A stretch of DNA of 7,077 nucleotides from Chloroflexota bacterium (lineage in GTDB: Bacteria; Chloroflexota; Dehalococcoidia; Tepidiformales; Tepidiformaceae), in contig CAUJEQ010000158.1 of the NCBI GenBank assembly GCA_963169135.1, positions 1 through 7,077 of the forward strand. Direction: 5' to 3'. Made by a program: the position numbers and the translations under genes. Shown in pieces: positions 5,812-7,077 of this stretch. Under the pieces are notes generated by a model. It saw nothing but the letters and a program-made list of their open reading frames with translations, had not been told where the DNA came from and ran no database searches. Within the stretch, counting starts at the first letter, position 1, and each line of letters starts with the position of its first letter.

Positions 5812-5817
5812 CCAGCC

Positions 5818-6996
5818 ATGGAGTTCCGCTTCCCAGCCGATACCGAGCAGTGGCGCACCGAGTTGCGCGCCTTCCTGAAGGCCGAGCTCCCGCCCGGGTT
5901 CGAAGGCGACGACGACTTCTTCGACAACGAAGAGCAGATGGCGTTCGCGCGGGAGTTCACGAAGAAGCTCGGGGCGAAGCGCTGGTTCGCACCAGCCTGG
6001 CCGGAACGGTACGGCGGCATGGGCAAGAGCCAGCTCGAGCAGATGATCCTGAACGAGGAGTTGGCGTACCACCGGGCACCCTCCGGCGGTCGGCTGTTCA
6101 CCATCGGCATCACGGGCCCGACGATGCTCGTCCACGGGAGCGAGGAACAGAAGCAGCGGTATCTCCCGGAAATGGCCTCGGGCGAAACCTGGTACTGCCA
6201 GGGCTTCAGCGAACCGGGCAGCGGCTCGGACCTGGCGAGCATGGAGACGAAGGCGGTCCGCGACGGCGATGACTACGTCATCAACGGCCAGAAGATCTGG
6301 ACGTCGAACGGACACATCGCGGACCGGATGCTGTTGCTGGCCCGGACCAACCAGGACGTACCGAAGCACAAGGGCATCAGCGCGTTCGTCGTCGACATGA
6401 AGGCGCCGGGGATCTCGGTGCAGGGCATCCCGAACATCGCCTACCGGCGCGACTTCAACCAGGTGTTCTTCGAGGACGTGCGCGTACCGGCGAAGGACCT
6501 GATGGGCGGTGTGGATAACGGCTGGTATGTAGCGACGACGACGCTCGACTTCGAACGATCAAACATCGCGGCGATTTCGGGCGCGCGGCGGACGGTGCAC
6601 GATTTGGTCCGCTGGGCGAAGGCGAAGCACCCGGGTGGGCGGCCATGGGACAAAGCCTCGGTGCGGCACAAGCTGGCAGACCTGGTAGTCGAAGTCGAAT
6701 CCGGGCGGCTGGTGGCCTACCGGACAGCGTGGCTGCAATCGAAAGGCGACGTGCCGAATTACGAAGCGAGCATGGGGAAGGTGTGGATGGCACTGCTCGG
6801 CATCAAGGTGGCGAACACAGGCGTGAACCTGATGGGGTCGTACGGCCAGCTGGGGCCGGGCTCGCCGTGGGCGCAGCTGCACGGGCGGTTGCAGACCGCC
6901 TACCTGCTGGCGATGTCGGGACCAATCGGCGGCGGAACGAGCGAGATCCAAAAGAACATCATCGCGCAGCGGGGGCTCGGGCTGCCGCGGGCGTAG
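5818..6996 (+). CDS. Acyl-CoA dehydrogenase, FadE-like, IVD-type catalytic base
   Basis: FAD-dependent acyl-CoA dehydrogenase of 392 residues, the normal length, introducing an alpha,beta double bond into an acyl-CoA and passing electrons to ETF. The N-terminal helical domain covers about 1-122. The flavin/substrate signature QGFSEPGSGSD is at 128-138 and QKIWTSNG at 158-165 in the middle beta domain. The C-terminal helical domain ends with GGGTSEIQKNIIAQRGLG at 371-388. The residue before the GT of that motif is glycine, not the Glu that is the base in medium-chain enzymes. E246 in LDFER (243-247) instead aligns with the base of isovaleryl-CoA dehydrogenase. Similar sequences include actinobacterial FadE proteins, some of which work as heteromeric pairs in steroid side-chain breakdown, so a partner may lie downstream. 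The ATG at 5818 has a GGAG site. Substrate is unknown. Confidence 0.95.
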   Translation: MEFRFPADTEQWRTELRAFLKAELPPGFEGDDDFFDNEEQMAFAREFTKKLGAKRWFAPAWPERYGGMGKSQLEQMILNEELAYHRAPSGGRLFTIGITGPTMLVHGSEEQKQRYLPEMASGETWYCQGFSEPGSGSDLASMETKAVRDGDDYVINGQKIWTSNGHIADRMLLLARTNQDVPKHKGISAFVVDMKAPGISVQGIPNIAYRRDFNQVFFEDVRVPAKDLMGGVDNGWYVATTTLDFERSNIAAISGARRTVHDLVRWAKAKHPGGRPWDKASVRHKLADLVVEVESGRLVAYRTAWLQSKGDVPNYEASMGKVWMALLGIKVANTGVNLMGSYGQLGPGSPWAQLHGRLQTAYLLAMSGPIGGGTSEIQKNIIAQRGLGLPRA

Positions 6997-7077
6997 GCCT
7001 CCTGGCTTTCGCAGAACCGGCGGCGCCTGCACGGACTCCGGGCCAGCGCCCGCTTGCCGATGATCAGGGCGTGAAGA

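Noticed and set aside
4336..5817. Long upstream extension in frame with the acyl-CoA dehydrogenase (886 codons in all)
   Set aside because: The part before 5818 is the out-of-frame shadow of the phosphatase and second SDR. The family N-terminus and the GGAG site both place the start at 5818.
7022..7050. Stem-loop GGCGC...GCGCC after the acyl-CoA dehydrogenase as a terminator
   Set aside because: Only 5 bp plus 2 across a bulge, with a long loop and no T-tract, so not supportable.
7059..7077. Possible start of a further gene: GATGAT, 6 nt, then GTG at 7071
   Set aside because: The spacing resembles the leaderless first SDR, but only 7 bases of the frame are visible, so neither start nor product can be judged.

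Overview
The window is GC-rich, protein-dense bacterial DNA with GTG as well as ATG starts, few Shine-Dalgarno sequences and some apparently leaderless genes. Gene content (SLC13 permease with RCK_C domains, FabG-like reductases, inositol monophosphatase-type phosphatase, FadE-like acyl-CoA dehydrogenase) fits a free-living heterotroph. The style of the proteins suggests Chloroflexota (Dehalococcoidia/Tepidiformia-like), with Actinomycetota as an alternative. This is inference from general resemblance and no search was possible.

Layout. Positions 1-1763 (minus strand) carry nearly all of an SLC13/DASS-type membrane permease with two cytosolic RCK_C domains; its last few codons lie beyond the left edge. 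Positions 1916-3163 (minus strand) carry a complete AAA+ ATPase with a DUF4143 C-terminal domain. From 3387 everything is on the plus strand: a short-chain dehydrogenase/reductase (SDR) (3387-4136), an inositol monophosphatase-family phosphatase overlapping it by 4 bp (4133-4939), a second SDR (4973-5722) and an acyl-CoA dehydrogenase (5818-6996). The last 81 bases hold no gene I can support. Long open frames antisense to or out of frame with these genes are GC-bias shadows.

The most unusual part is the setting of the ATPase. It is bracketed by two AT-rich (37-39% GC) 54-bp direct repeats, 1863-1916 and 3161-3214, identical at 41 of 54 positions without gaps. One abuts the start codon and the other the stop codon. 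Each contains a large palindrome and a second, weaker palindromic unit centred exactly 22 bp away. The upstream copy also reads as a promoter (TTGAAA, 16 bp, TAAGAT) whose -10 ends 7 nt before the ATG, with the palindrome core between the two hexamers. This looks like a self-contained, probably autoregulated or mobile ATPase cassette.

The plus-strand genes look like catabolic or biosynthetic metabolism. The first SDR and the phosphatase are translationally coupled (GTGA overlap). The second SDR and the dehydrogenase each have their own -10-like box and Shine-Dalgarno sequence, but their order suggests a common pathway, perhaps acyl-CoA or alcohol/ketone oxidation. The substrate cannot be read from sequence.
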